The position numbers were made by a program, and so were the translations under genes. From the NCBI GenBank assembly GCA_964371655.1, contig CAYJOD010000117.1, positions 1-17,091 of the forward strand: 17,091 nucleotides of DNA, given 5' to 3'. The notes under the pieces were generated by a model, which saw only the letters and a list, made by a program, of their open reading frames with translations, did not search any database and was not told the origin of the DNA. Source of the stretch: CAZGSN01 sp964371655 (GTDB taxonomy: Bacteria; Desulfobacterota; Binatia; HRBIN30). Shown piece after piece: positions 1 through 8,109 of this stretch. How positions within the stretch are numbered: position 1 is the first letter of the stretch; each line of letters opens with the position of its first letter.

Positions 1-375
1 GGCGAGCTCGTCGGCGTCTGCGTTGGAGTACTGCTCGGCGTCGACGTCGGCGTCCGTGTCACCGTGATAGTTGCTGTCGCCGTCGGCGTCTGAGTCGGTG
101 TCGAGGACGACGTGGCTGTCGCGGTCGACGTGTTCGTCGGCGAGCTCGTCGGTGTCTGCGTTGGCGTGCTGCTCGGCGTAGAGGTCGCGGTCTGTGTGGG
201 TGTGCGGGTAGAGGTGTGAGTGGACGTTGCGGTGGGGGTGACCGTTGCTGTCGACGTCGACGTATTGGTGGCTGTCTGCGTCGGTGTTGCCGTACTGGTC
301 GGGGTGGCGGTCGGAGAATTCGTCGCGGCAGGCGTGGACGCGTTGGTCGGAGTTGTCGTTGGCGTGTTCACAAGC
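1..375 (-). repeat. Low-complexity Thr/Pro/Ser-coding linker with a 138-bp internal period
   Basis: Coding region of the peptidase tail, made of T-P-T, S-S-P-T and T-A-T-A-T style codons. Bases 1-41 recur at 139-179 with three mismatches, a period of 138 bp (46 codons). This is typical of extended, probably glycosylated, surface-protein linkers and prone to slippage or recombination. The true copy number cannot be known because the run leaves the window. Confidence 0.8.
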
Positions 376-3300
376 GAACAGACGAAGGTCTTCGGCGTGA
401 CGATCAACGACCATCCATGCAGTGTGCCTGTGTCGGGGGCGGCTTGGTCCGTAACGAAAGCGGTCCATGTCCCCTGGGTGCTGGTGCCGATGAATCGCGA
501 AAGCTGACCCGTAGGGTCCTGGTGGCCGCCCCATCCACTGGAGTTGAGCGCCGGCTTGAAGGAACCGGTATACGGTGGCAACGGCGAGCCGGCGCAGCCG
601 GCGATGAGGAGGTCGTTCGTTGCGCTGTCGTCGAAGAGCGTATTGGTGAAGTTGTCGCCACTATTGCAGCCGAGCCGGCACCCACCGCAGGCGGTGCCCG
701 CCGAATAGTAGGCGAGATCCAGTCCAAGACTGGTCGGGCCCTTGATCATGAAGCTGACGTCTCCAACCCAGGCGTGAGTCAGGCTGTCGATGCGCACGGC
801 AAGGTTGGCGATCTCGAGATCCTGAGAAACGCTCAACGAGTCGCTCACGCCTTGGAGATTGCCGTCAGGAATCGCCGCGTCGTGGGTTTGGGTGAAGGTC
901 ACGGGTGCGCCGCTGCCCGAGACCGCGCCGAGACGTAGCCTGAATTGGGCGCTGTCAGTACCCAGGCTGCTCGTCGTCTGCACGGTGAAGTCGAGGGCAC
1001 TGCCGCACGCCACGCTCGGCGCGACAGAGACGGTAAAGGTGTCACCGACCGCGGTGCCCTGGGCGGCGATCGCTCCGTAGGTCGAGGTGGCATCGAGCAC
1101 GGTGACCCCGGCCGTCGAGCTCGACAAGGTGGCGGTTGCGGTCGCGACCCCCTTCGATGTCTGGCGCCAGGCGTTCTTCAAGGTGACGGTGAGTTGAACC
1201 GTTTCGCCCGGGTCGACCGCGCCGCTCGCGTTTCCAGGCGCAGAATCATCGATCGCCACGCTCTGCACGTCCAAGCGGGGGAGAGCGTAGGATTCCATGA
1301 CCCCGGTGTGGGTCGCGACCCCCAGGGAGGACTGGGCGCCGTAGCCGAGCCCGCGCTTGGCGAAGCCGCCCCAGATCGACGCCTCGTTGGCGCAGGCGTG
1401 CGCCGCACAGTCGGCCGACAAGAGCGCATCACGGGCGTCGGTAAACTTCGGGTCGTTTGGGGTGAACAGGCGTGCAGCATCGGTAACGATGCCGAGCATC
1501 GTCTGGTTCCCGGTCGGCACGTCGCCGGCGCTCGCGGCGATGACGCGGCTACGCACCTCCCACAGGGTCAGAGCCCAGATCTCGCCGATGTTGTGCACCT
1601 CGTCTGCGCCGCTACTCGATTGGTTGAGAGGGCTCGGTGCGATGCCGCCGGACATGTTGTCGGTCGTGTCGTCGACATCGGCCCAGGTCAGGGGATTGAT
1701 CGACATGTCGGTTGAGTAGGGAAAGCGGCGGATCCCGTAGACATAGTTGTCCGTCAGGCCGCCCAACTTGTACGTCGCGTAGGCTCCCGCCGCGTAGCGC
1801 GCGTCGGGGTTGTCGGCGTTGGTATTGTTGAGGAGCGAGAGGGCGTAGAAATCGCTCCAGCCCTCACCCATTCCCGCGCCGGGGTTCCAGTTGAGACCGG
1901 AGCCATTGCCGATCAGCCGGTTGGTCAAGCCGTGCGTCAGCTCGTGGAGAACAATCTCCTGGTCGATGGCACCGTCGCGGTCCGGCGTCGGACCGGTGAA
2001 GATGTACATCTGCATGCGGCCCGAGGTGCCGTCGGCGGGAGTCGAGAAGTTGGCGTTGTTCGTGCCAGATCCATCCTGTGCCTCGGCGAGGACCGGATCG
2101 TTGCCGGTGCCGCCGCGGCCGAAATTGTTGGTCTGAAAGTTACGTGCCGCCTCGGTGAAGCCGAGGGCGTACAGATGGTCGTGATACCAGTTGGTGTCGT
2201 AGAAGAGCTGGGTTACCGTGCCGCGCCGGAACGGGGTGAGGGTCGGCGCGTCGCCCGCGTCCGCACCGGGGTTGGGAGCCGGCGTGTAGCCGAAGTCGCG
2301 CGGGGTGGAGCCGAGGAAGTCGCGGTTGAGGGTCGATGCGTCCGGATTCCCCGTCGGTCTGCCGTTGTTGTCGAGCACACCCGTATCGGGAAGGTTGTCA
2401 GCGTTGGTGTCGAGATAGGCGTCGACGTTGTTGCCCGTCGTCGTCGCACCGCCGTCCGCGACCCAGCCGTTCGGGCTCGCGGTTGTCGCGTCCTGCACGC
2501 TCGACATGGCGACGTTGGTGCGCGCGATCGCCGGGAATTGCGTTCCGGAACCCACCGTCACCGTATTCGGTGACTGCGGCGCGGGACTGTCGGCCGGGGT
2601 CGTGCCGTCCGCCTGCACGTAAACGGAGAATCGCGCCTCCTGCGTCGAGGCGTGAGCGCGAATGTTCTTGCGATACAGCAGTGTGCCGTCGACCGCATCG
2701 ACGACCGTGTACCAGTCGGCGGCGCCATTGGTGAAGGTGGTCTGCGCCCAGGCGGGAACCACCACGCCTGCGCTCAGGGGGAAGAGGAGCTTCCAGCTCG
2801 TGACCGGACCAAGGATCTCGGCGCTGGCGCTCGTGAGCTTCAGTCGGACGGCGTCCGCAGGTTCGACCTTAACGCTCAACGCATCGACCGTGATGTTCAC
2901 CGTCGCTAGCGCCGCGGCTAAGGCTTGCTCCGGGCCAATCGCCGCAGCGAAGCTCGGCGCCGGGACGGAGCCGAGACCTGGCACCAAGCGGCCAACCGAT
3001 CCGCGAACAGCGCCGTCAGCATCGATGGCGATCTTGATCTCGCCTTGGAACACCGGCACGCCGCCGATGGCCTGTTCGAAGTGAGCCCCGCGCGAGCCTG
3101 TTACCTGGCTCACGCTTTCGCCGATGGCCGTAAGATTGTCCGCCTCGGTAGACGTCAAGCCGTAGACCGCCGCCTGATCGTGTAGGAACTGGCGTCCAAT
3201 CTCGACGCCGCTCTTGCCAGGCGCCGCGGAAGTCAGGGCTCCGGCGAGTCGTTGCACCACCTCTGCGCCTCCGGTGAGCGGCGAGATCTGTAAATCGCGC

Positions 3301-3617
3301 GCTGCACCTGCGGCGCGGAAGGCGGCATGGGCGGTGGTGAGGTCGATATCCAGACCCCGCCGAGCCTTCGCCGTCCGGGCCAAGAGACGCGGCAAGTCGG
3401 CGCGGCCCTGAACGCGAACGTCGTAGTTCGACATCGACTCGACGCCGCCACGTACGCGCGGGGCCGGCGCGGCGACGACGGCCCTGCCAGGCTTGGGAGT
3501 GACGATCATGAGCAGCAGCGCGGCGACCCTGGACCAGCCGGCGGCTGATCGCAGGACGCTGCAAGCCGGTAGCGTGCGGGAAACACGTGGGGACATTGCT
3601 CGGCTGTTACAGCTCAT
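1..3617 (-). CDS. M36 fungalysin-type secreted metallopeptidase with P-domain and Thr/Pro-rich tail (3' end off the window)
   Basis: Secreted zinc endopeptidase. Read on the minus strand the frame is open from 3617 to the window edge (about 1205 codons, no stop). Order: signal peptide (arginine-rich start, then VAALLLMIVT near residue 35); fungalysin/thermolysin-type propeptide around 130-216 (IGGVPVFQGEIKIAIDADG); M36 catalytic domain with HELTH at 558-562 and GEGWSDF at 584-590, giving zinc ligands H558, H562, E585 and catalytic E559; a beta-rich spacer about 780-900 (SAPGNASGAVDPGETVQL); a proprotein-convertase P-domain about 905-1075 (ending GTLHGWSLIVTP); then a Thr/Pro/Ser linker from about 1082 to the edge. 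The family assignment is firm. Start: ATG 3617 has GGAG six bases upstream; ATG 3596 is an in-frame alternative and gives a similar signal peptide. By analogy with the next gene, a dockerin-like C-terminus may lie beyond the edge (inference). No partner genes are adjacent. Confidence 0.93.
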   Translation of the reverse strand, partial: MSCNSRAMSPRVSRTLPACSVLRSAAGWSRVAALLLMIVTPKPGRAVVAAPAPRVRGGVESMSNYDVRVQGRADLPRLLARTAKARRGLDIDLTTAHAAFRAAGAARDLQISPLTGGAEVVQRLAGALTSAAPGKSGVEIGRQFLHDQAAVYGLTSTEADNLTAIGESVSQVTGSRGAHFEQAIGGVPVFQGEIKIAIDADGAVRGSVGRLVPGLGSVPAPSFAAAIGPEQALAAALATVNITVDALSVKVEPADAVRLKLTSASAEILGPVTSWKLLFPLSAGVVVPAWAQTTFTNGAADWYTVVDAVDGTLLYRKNIRAHASTQEARFSVYVQADGTTPADSPAPQSPNTVTVGSGTQFPAIARTNVAMSSVQDATTASPNGWVADGGATTTGNNVDAYLDTNADNLPDTGVLDNNGRPTGNPDASTLNRDFLGSTPRDFGYTPAPNPGADAGDAPTLTPFRRGTVTQLFYDTNWYHDHLYALGFTEAARNFQTNNFGRGGTGNDPVLAEAQDGSGTNNANFSTPADGTSGRMQMYIFTGPTPDRDGAIDQEIVLHELTHGLTNRLIGNGSGLNWNPGAGMGEGWSDFYALSLLNNTNADNPDARYAAGAYATYKLGGLTDNYVYGIRRFPYSTDMSINPLTWADVDDTTDNMSGGIAPSPLNQSSSGADEVHNIGEIWALTLWEVRSRVIAASAGDVPTGNQTMLGIVTDAARLFTPNDPKFTDARDALLSADCAAHACANEASIWGGFAKRGLGYGAQSSLGVATHTGVMESYALPRLDVQSVAIDDSAPGNASGAVDPGETVQLTVTLKNAWRQTSKGVATATATLSSSTAGVTVLDATSTYGAIAAQGTAVGDTFTVSVAPSVACGSALDFTVQTTSSLGTDSAQFRLRLGAVSGSGAPVTFTQTHDAAIPDGNLQGVSDSLSVSQDLEIANLAVRIDSLTHAWVGDVSFMIKGPTSLGLDLAYYSAGTACGGCRLGCNSGDNFTNTLFDDSATNDLLIAGCAGSPLPPYTGSFKPALNSSGWGGHQDPTGQLSRFIGTSTQGTWTAFVTDQAAPDTGTLHGWSLIVTPKTFVCSLVNTPTTTPTNASTPAATNSPTATPTSTATPTQTATNTSTSTATVTPTATSTHTSTRTPTQTATSTPSSTPTQTPTSSPTNTSTATATSSSTPTQTPTATATITVTRTPTSTPSSTPTQTPTSS

Positions 3618-3623
3618 CCATGG

Positions 3624-3627
3624 CTCC
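3624..3627 (-). promoter_or_regulatory. Ribosome binding site deciding the peptidase start
   Basis: GGAG on the minus strand, six bases before ATG 3617. No comparable motif precedes ATG 3596, so 3617 is preferred. Confidence 0.5.
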
Positions 3628-3677
3628 ATTCGCCGCATCGCGAACGACACGGGACGCGTGGGGTTGAAGCTCTGCCG

Positions 3678-3834
3678 CTCGGCTCAAGAGTCCGGCACCG
3701 AGGGTGAGGCGCTGAAACAAACGCGGCGTACGCTTGGGGCAATGTCCTAGGTTAGAGCGCGAGCGGTCGTTGGACACTTGGATTCTTATACTCCCGATCC
3801 ATGGCCCGGGGAGCCGTCGAAATCGACGCGTCCG
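3678..3834 (-). repeat. Shared leader block, copy A (upstream of the peptidase)
   Basis: Aligns without a single gap to 6916-7072 at a constant offset of 3238 bases; I count 112 identical positions of 157 (71%). Best conserved are the ends: the plus-strand string ctcggctcaagag at the gene-proximal end and cgaaatcgacg at the distal end. Similarity stops abruptly just past both ends. The copy ends 60 bases before the peptidase ATG, so it can act as promoter or 5' untranslated leader. Confidence 0.75.
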
Positions 3835-4001
3835 ATAGTGGCGGATGCCCCCACCCTCCGGAAACTCTGAGCCGCAATCCGACGCGGAGTCGTGCTGAAT
3901 TGAATGTGAGCTAGCTGTCCCTACCATGCGAGCCCCCCCCGATAAGGGCTGTTGCTGGCCGCGACCCTATTCCTTAAACGATGAAGGTGTCAAGTTCGTC
4001 A

Positions 4002-4174
4002 AGTGTCTACTGAGATTCGGAGTAAGTTTGCGCCTCTGATCGTGGCCGCGCTCGCCAGAGCGTGGAGCGCCTGGAATCGAAGCATGAATCTGCTGACAAG
4101 CAGCGCATGCCACGGCCTTGGCGGCCGCGGCTACAATCAAGGCCCCAAACGTACTCCGAATCTCAGAGTGTCTA
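4002..4174. mobile_element. MITE-like palindromic element with 8-bp target-site duplication
   Basis: Core 4010-4166 (157 bp). Its termini are inverted repeats: ctgagattcggagta at the left, with its exact complement at the right. The two arms (4010-4065 and 4110-4166) pair at about 80% over some 56 bases. The inner part carries a small hairpin, ctgct-gaca-agcag, at 4090-4103. Immediately outside both ends is the same octamer, agtgtcta (4002-4009 and 4167-4174), which is what an 8-bp target duplication looks like. There is no coding capacity for a transposase, so movement would need one in trans. The parent insertion-sequence family is not identified. Confidence 0.8.
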
Positions 4175-4176
4175 TC

Positions 4177-4202
4177 CTGCCGAATGTAATGTGGTTCGGC
4201 AG
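4177..4202. terminator. Hairpin downstream of the propeller-protein gene
   Basis: ctgccgaa pairs with ttcggcag (8-bp stem, 10-base loop). It lies 200 bases beyond the minus-strand gene ending at 4403 and has no T-tract, so a terminator role is only possible. It starts three bases after the MITE target duplication. Confidence 0.25.
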
Positions 4203-4402
4203 CAGGTCGCAGGCTCGGACGGGCACTCTCTGAGACCGATTGCGTCGCGCGACGACAGTTCTTCTTGGCGGCATTGTGCCGTCGCCGAGTTGTCCGACGA
4301 ATGGGAGCGCTGAGTCTGCCGGCCGACCTGATACCTTCTGTCGCACCTGAGTGATGCCAGCCTCGAGGTCGCGGCGTGGGCGGCGCGGGATCGCCCCGGT
4401 GC

Positions 4403-7015
4403 TCACAAGCAGCCGCCCAGAAGGCGGTTTACGCACTGCTCGACCTCGCCGATGGACACGGCACCGTCGAGATTGGCGTCGGCCACCGGGCAGCTGAGAT
4501 CCGGATTGCCGGCGTTGCAGAGGGGCTGGCCCAGGAATGCGTCGATGCACTTGGTGAGCTCACCGACCGAGACGGCGCCGTTGCCGTCGCAATCGCCGAT
4601 GCACGTGGTGACGATCAACGGTCCCGCTGTGCCGCTAACGTTGTCGATCGGATTACCGGCAGTGTCCGAGGCGGTGGGCATGTTCGTCAACAGATACGCT
4701 CCCGTCGCAACGCTCGCGGCAATGCTCAGGCTGCAGATGAAGAGCGGACCGTTGGGAAGCGCGTTCAGGTTGCCGCCAACATCAACTTGCTCGACTCCTA
4801 GACTGGGAGACGATCGGGTCAACTGCTTGTCGGCGGCGGTTGCCGGGCCGATGGCAGGGTCGATCGTGCACGCGCCGATCGCGAAGTCGTTCGTGTCAAA
4901 GCCGATATCGTTACTCGTAGCGGACACAAGGACGCCGGTGGCGTTAATTCCGAGGCTCAAACACGCAGCCCCACCCGGCCGTCCCGCTGTCGCGCCGAGG
5001 TCTAGTTCGACGTGAGGGGTGGCTGTCGGCGTCGGTGTCACGGTCGGAGTCATCGTGAGCGTCGGCGTCGCGGTGAACGTGTCGGTCGCTGTCTCGGTCG
5101 GCGTCGGGGTGAGTGTTTGAGTCGGGGTCTCGGTGGAGGTGTCGGTAGGACCCGGCGTTTCGGTGATTGTCGCTGTGGCGGTCGACGTTTCCGTCGGCGA
5201 GCTCGTCGGCGTCTGCGTTGGAGTTGTCGTCGGCATCGGGTTCGATATCATCGAGGTCCAGATCTCTTCCCTCGATGTACTCAGGTTCGTTCTCCGGTCC
5301 GTCCACGACGGGAAGAAAACTCCCGCGTAAGCGGCGAGGCCATTGTAATCGCCGTATTGGTTGCCGAAATCGGCCCCGGCCGAGGTCTCGTCGGTCATCG
5401 CCGAGGTCACCTTCGTGGCAGCGCTCCATGTCACGCCGTCGTCGAAGGAAGATTGGTACCAGACGTCCGTCTTCAGACGCCCGGTGTCTCCGATGGTGTC
5501 GTAATAAATGATCCCAAGGGCACCGGTCGATTCATCCACGGCTAGGCGCTGGTTGAACTGGTCATTGAGACCGGTCTGATCGTTGAGCGTGACGGGAGCA
5601 CTCCACGCGGCGCCGCCGTCGGTCGAGCGCGCGAACCAAATGCGCGTCTTGCAGGTGGATGCGGTATTCGAGCTGGGTTCATTCACCGGAATGGTACAGC
5701 CCGCCGCGCCTGACAAGTCGGTCCAGCTGGCGAAGACGAGGTCCTTCGTGGCGGTCTTGTAGGCGCCGGCCGAGACGTAGATCAACGCACGCCTCGAATT
5801 GAAAGACGGGACGCCGATATCGAGGCTGCCGAAGGTCGTCGCAATCTGAACCGGCGCGCCGTAGCTTGTGCCTCCATTCGTAGACTTGACCACGAAGATC
5901 GTCTGGCTCCCCGTGTCGGGCCAGAATCCGAACACCTCGCCGTCATGATTCGACGTGACATCGTTTCCAATGCACGTGCCGGTGCTTTCTGCGCCGCTCA
6001 CCTGAACGGGGCTCGCCAGCCAGGTCCCGCCGGCACCGGCCGTGCGTCGGGTCATGAAAGCCGGCATGTCGTTATGCCAGATCGCGTAGATCTGGTCCTT
6101 GAAGGGATTGGGTGAGCCGTCAACCTTCGTGGCGAAGTGGTCGACCCACATCAACTCCTTGTCGACCGCCGTTTGCGAGCCGCTCCAGGTGGTCTCTTGC
6201 GACCAGGTCGCTCCGCCGTCAGTTGAGAAGTAGGCGCGGCCCCTAAGGATCGTCCGGGCGGCGTTGATTCCCAACGTGATCGACCACGCCCGGCCGTCGG
6301 ACGTCCAGTCTACTGCGGGGTCAGAGTGAAGAGCATCGCCGCTGAACAGACTCAAGCTGACCTGGCCCCAACTGGATCCGCCATCCGACGAGTAGTACTG
6401 GACCTGGTGGCCGCTGGTCGGGTCGTTTGAAGCGGCGACGATGTTCTGGGTGCTGAAGGGGTTGATCCGGATATCCGACTCGCTGCGACGATTCGTGGAA
6501 GACGTACCGGAAATGTTCAGATCGCCGCCAATGGCAACGGTTCGCGCGTAGGCCGGCGCAATTGGCCGCAACGCTCGCGCGGGTTTCAGATCCTGATGTG
6601 ACAGCATCCACGCGAGGAGGTCACGGAGGGCGCGCGGGTAGCCGCCGGTCGGGTTGGTGGCGCTGGACTTGTCGGCCGGGTGGGCCTTCCTCCAATAGAC
6701 ACGAATCCACGGAGGCAGGCCGAGCCTGTCCGAGGTCTCTTCGGGCCGGAGCAGGGTGAAGTTCTGATTTCCTCGAACGAGCTTTTCGAGAGCGCTGCCG
6801 GGATGGATCTTCGCATCGGCGAGCTGGCGTTCGACCCTGGGCCACGCCCGTGGTGCACTCTGCGCCAGTGCGGTTCCGACCGCGAGGGTAGCGCAGATGG
6901 AGGCGCCAACGATCACTCGGCTCAAGAGTACGGCACAGAGGAGGCGGCGCTGAAGCAGACGGCGCGTGCGTTTGGGGTCTTGCCCCGATCTAGGGCGGGC
7001 TGTGTCGTTGGGCAT
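4403..7015 (-). CDS. Secreted Asp-box (sialidase/BNR-fold) protein with cohesin-like and dockerin-like C-terminus
   Basis: Exported beta-propeller protein of 870 residues counted from ATG 7015. Signal peptide ends near residue 51 (GTALA before QSAPRA). Five Asp-boxes mark propeller blades: SSDGGSSW 209-216, STDGGATW 264-271, STNGGTSY 378-385, STDGGAAW 464-471, SFDDGVTW 523-530. A Thr/Pro linker spans 594-668, a cohesin-like beta domain about 669-803, and a dockerin-like pair of calcium loops 805-869 (DCDGNGAVSVGEL and DANLDGAVSIGEV) with six cysteines. The fold suggests glycan or protein binding, or hydrolysis; catalytic sialidase residues were not identified, so substrate is unknown. The start is uncertain: GTG 7072 extends it by 19 codons, while TTG 6925 gives a compact 21-residue signal peptide (SRVIVGASICATLAVGTALA). 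None has a good ribosome site. The 5' end overlaps shared block copy B. Confidence 0.85.
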   Translation of the reverse strand: MPNDTARPRSGQDPKRTRRLLQRRLLCAVLLSRVIVGASICATLAVGTALAQSAPRAWPRVERQLADAKIHPGSALEKLVRGNQNFTLLRPEETSDRLGLPPWIRVYWRKAHPADKSSATNPTGGYPRALRDLLAWMLSHQDLKPARALRPIAPAYARTVAIGGDLNISGTSSTNRRSESDIRINPFSTQNIVAASNDPTSGHQVQYYSSDGGSSWGQVSLSLFSGDALHSDPAVDWTSDGRAWSITLGINAARTILRGRAYFSTDGGATWSQETTWSGSQTAVDKELMWVDHFATKVDGSPNPFKDQIYAIWHNDMPAFMTRRTAGAGGTWLASPVQVSGAESTGTCIGNDVTSNHDGEVFGFWPDTGSQTIFVVKSTNGGTSYGAPVQIATTFGSLDIGVPSFNSRRALIYVSAGAYKTATKDLVFASWTDLSGAAGCTIPVNEPSSNTASTCKTRIWFARSTDGGAAWSAPVTLNDQTGLNDQFNQRLAVDESTGALGIIYYDTIGDTGRLKTDVWYQSSFDDGVTWSAATKVTSAMTDETSAGADFGNQYGDYNGLAAYAGVFFPSWTDRRTNLSTSREEIWTSMISNPMPTTTPTQTPTSSPTETSTATATITETPGPTDTSTETPTQTLTPTPTETATDTFTATPTLTMTPTVTPTPTATPHVELDLGATAGRPGGAACLSLGINATGVLVSATSNDIGFDTNDFAIGACTIDPAIGPATAADKQLTRSSPSLGVEQVDVGGNLNALPNGPLFICSLSIAASVATGAYLLTNMPTASDTAGNPIDNVSGTAGPLIVTTCIGDCDGNGAVSVGELTKCIDAFLGQPLCNAGNPDLSCPVADANLDGAVSIGEVEQCVNRLLGGCL

Positions 7016-7072
7016 CTGGGTTTTAATCGCGCCGACCCGTGACCCGAGCAGCCCTCGAAATCGACGGGTCAC
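6916..7072 (-). repeat. Shared leader block, copy B (5' end of the propeller-protein gene)
   Basis: Partner of 3678-3834. Here the block covers the N-terminal codons if translation starts at 7072 or 7015. The 45 differences fall almost evenly on the three codon positions (17, 13 and 15 by my count), which argues that the block is conserved as DNA or RNA, not as peptide, and that the real start may be at its downstream edge (TTG 6925). Confidence 0.7.
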
Positions 7073-7147
7073 AAGGAGTGTCGCACAAAGACGCGACGGC
7101 GCAAATGGCGCGAAGATGGAATCGGAACGTCGGTACGGGCGCTAAAC

Positions 7148-7163
7148 CGGCGGCACTCCGCCG
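7148..7163 (-). terminator. Possible terminator after the thioesterase gene
   Basis: cggcgg-cact-ccgccg, a 6-bp GC stem with a 4-base loop, 15 bases past the thioesterase stop. It is followed on the minus strand by a weak gtttag run. A short stem and poor T-tract make this tentative. Confidence 0.3.
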
Positions 7164-7177
7164 CACTCCCCATGTCC

Positions 7178-8041
7178 TCACGCATTCGGCGGCACGAGGA
7201 ACTCCGGCGGCACGCTGCGGATCATCATCATCTGCGTCGCCATGGCGATGAGATGGCCGCGATCGTCCCAGATCTCGCATTCCGCGGTGGCGTAGCCGGC
7301 GCGGGCGCGGCGGGCGTGGACGTTGGTGAGCAGCCACTCGGCGTCGGTGTCCTCCAGGAAGTGAATGGTCAGATCCAGGCTCGGGGCATGAAACGCCGCA
7401 TGCTCGGGGCCGAGCTTTTGGGTCAGCGCCGGCGGCATGGTGTCGGCGATGGGTGGGATCGCAAACGGGTCGAGGTTGCCGTCGGCCAAGCGCTGCGGCA
7501 CGCGGTAGCGATACCAGCGCGCCAGGCGTGCGGCGCCTGGTTCCCAGTCTTTTGTCCACCACTCGCTGCCCAGCGCCAGACGGGTGTCGAGGTTCTCGAA
7601 GAACGGCGGCATGAAGCTGCGACCGGTGTCGCGGAAGTTGATCGGTTTCGCTGCGTCGGGAGACGGTACCGTCGGCGGCTCCGCGTCGAGGAGATCGAAA
7701 CCGCTGCGATGGCGGCCGAAGGTGGCGCTCACTTCGAGCCCGGGCCCGGGCATCGTCGTCGATGACAGCTGCGCGCGCAACTGCGCCACCGCGTTACCGT
7801 GACGCAGCACCTCGACGCGGATCTCCAACGGTCCGTCGGGTACCGGCGAGCAGAAGTGCGTGTTCGCCGAGAGCGGACGCAGCTCGGGATCGCCGAGCTC
7901 CTCCTGCATGGCGCGCATCGCCACGGTCATGAGCACGCCGCCCGACGGGGTGCGAAAGTTCCAGCGCGGCGGCAGATCCGCGGTATACCAACCCGGTGCG
8001 ACCTTCAAACGTGTAACCGCAGTGTCTTTGGCCAGGTCCAT
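7178..8041 (-). CDS. TesB-like acyl-CoA thioesterase (double hotdog)
   Basis: Predicted to hydrolyse acyl-CoA thioesters to free acid and CoA in the cytoplasm. At 287 residues it matches the TesB/4HBT_3 family length (about 285). The N-terminal hotdog has the GGVLMTVAMRAM helix at 34-45. The C-terminal hotdog carries the TesB signature: PSLDLTIHF at 220-228 (Asp223 aligns with the catalytic Asp of E. coli TesB), DTDAEWLL at 231-238, and ATQMMMIR at 268-275 (Gln270 aligns with the catalytic Gln). No signal peptide or membrane segment. It starts at ATG 8041 without a clear ribosome site, and is divergent from the MFS gene. The next gene downstream on the same strand begins over 100 bases later and is unrelated in role. 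Substrate chain length cannot be told. Confidence 0.85.
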   Translation of the reverse strand: MDLAKDTAVTRLKVAPGWYTADLPPRWNFRTPSGGVLMTVAMRAMQEELGDPELRPLSANTHFCSPVPDGPLEIRVEVLRHGNAVAQLRAQLSSTTMPGPGLEVSATFGRHRSGFDLLDAEPPTVPSPDAAKPINFRDTGRSFMPPFFENLDTRLALGSEWWTKDWEPGAARLARWYRYRVPQRLADGNLDPFAIPPIADTMPPALTQKLGPEHAAFHAPSLDLTIHFLEDTDAEWLLTNVHARRARAGYATAECEIWDDRGHLIAMATQMMMIRSVPPEFLVPPNA

Positions 8042-8109
8042 CTATGAAGAATAGACAAGACCGACGGCCTTAGGGCAAGCCTGTGACGACGGCCATGGAA
8101 TTTGGAGGC

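Larger units (their letters stand above)
3618..4402. other. 785-bp intergenic region between the two secreted-protein genes
   Basis: No convincing gene. It holds the shared 157-bp block (3678-3834) nearest the peptidase gene, a palindromic MITE-like element with target duplication (4002-4174) and a hairpin at 4177-4202. A short minus-strand frame ending at 3607 reads through the shared block and stops 10 bases past the peptidase start, in another frame. Nothing recognisable was seen in 3835-4001 or 4203-4402. Confidence 0.7.

Noticed and set aside
1..375. CRISPR-like periodicity at the left edge
   Set aside because: The period is in-frame Thr/Pro codons continuing the peptidase; there are no uniform spacers or palindromic repeats.
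216..3185. Several long plus-strand open frames opposite the peptidase gene
   Set aside because: They are antisense frames in GC-rich DNA, rich in Arg/Gly/Val without domains; the minus-strand frame has clear M36 and P-domain motifs throughout.
3607..3927. Minus-strand 106-codon frame with a translation similar to the N-terminus of the propeller protein
   Set aside because: The similarity reflects the shared DNA block; changes are spread equally over codon positions, the frame stops 10 bases past the peptidase start, and it has no signal peptide of its own.
6916..7072. Shared leader block as a cyclic-di-GMP riboswitch
   Set aside because: It has a ccccaaacgcac-like string, but the rest of the conserved core and pairing pattern of that riboswitch class could not be found.
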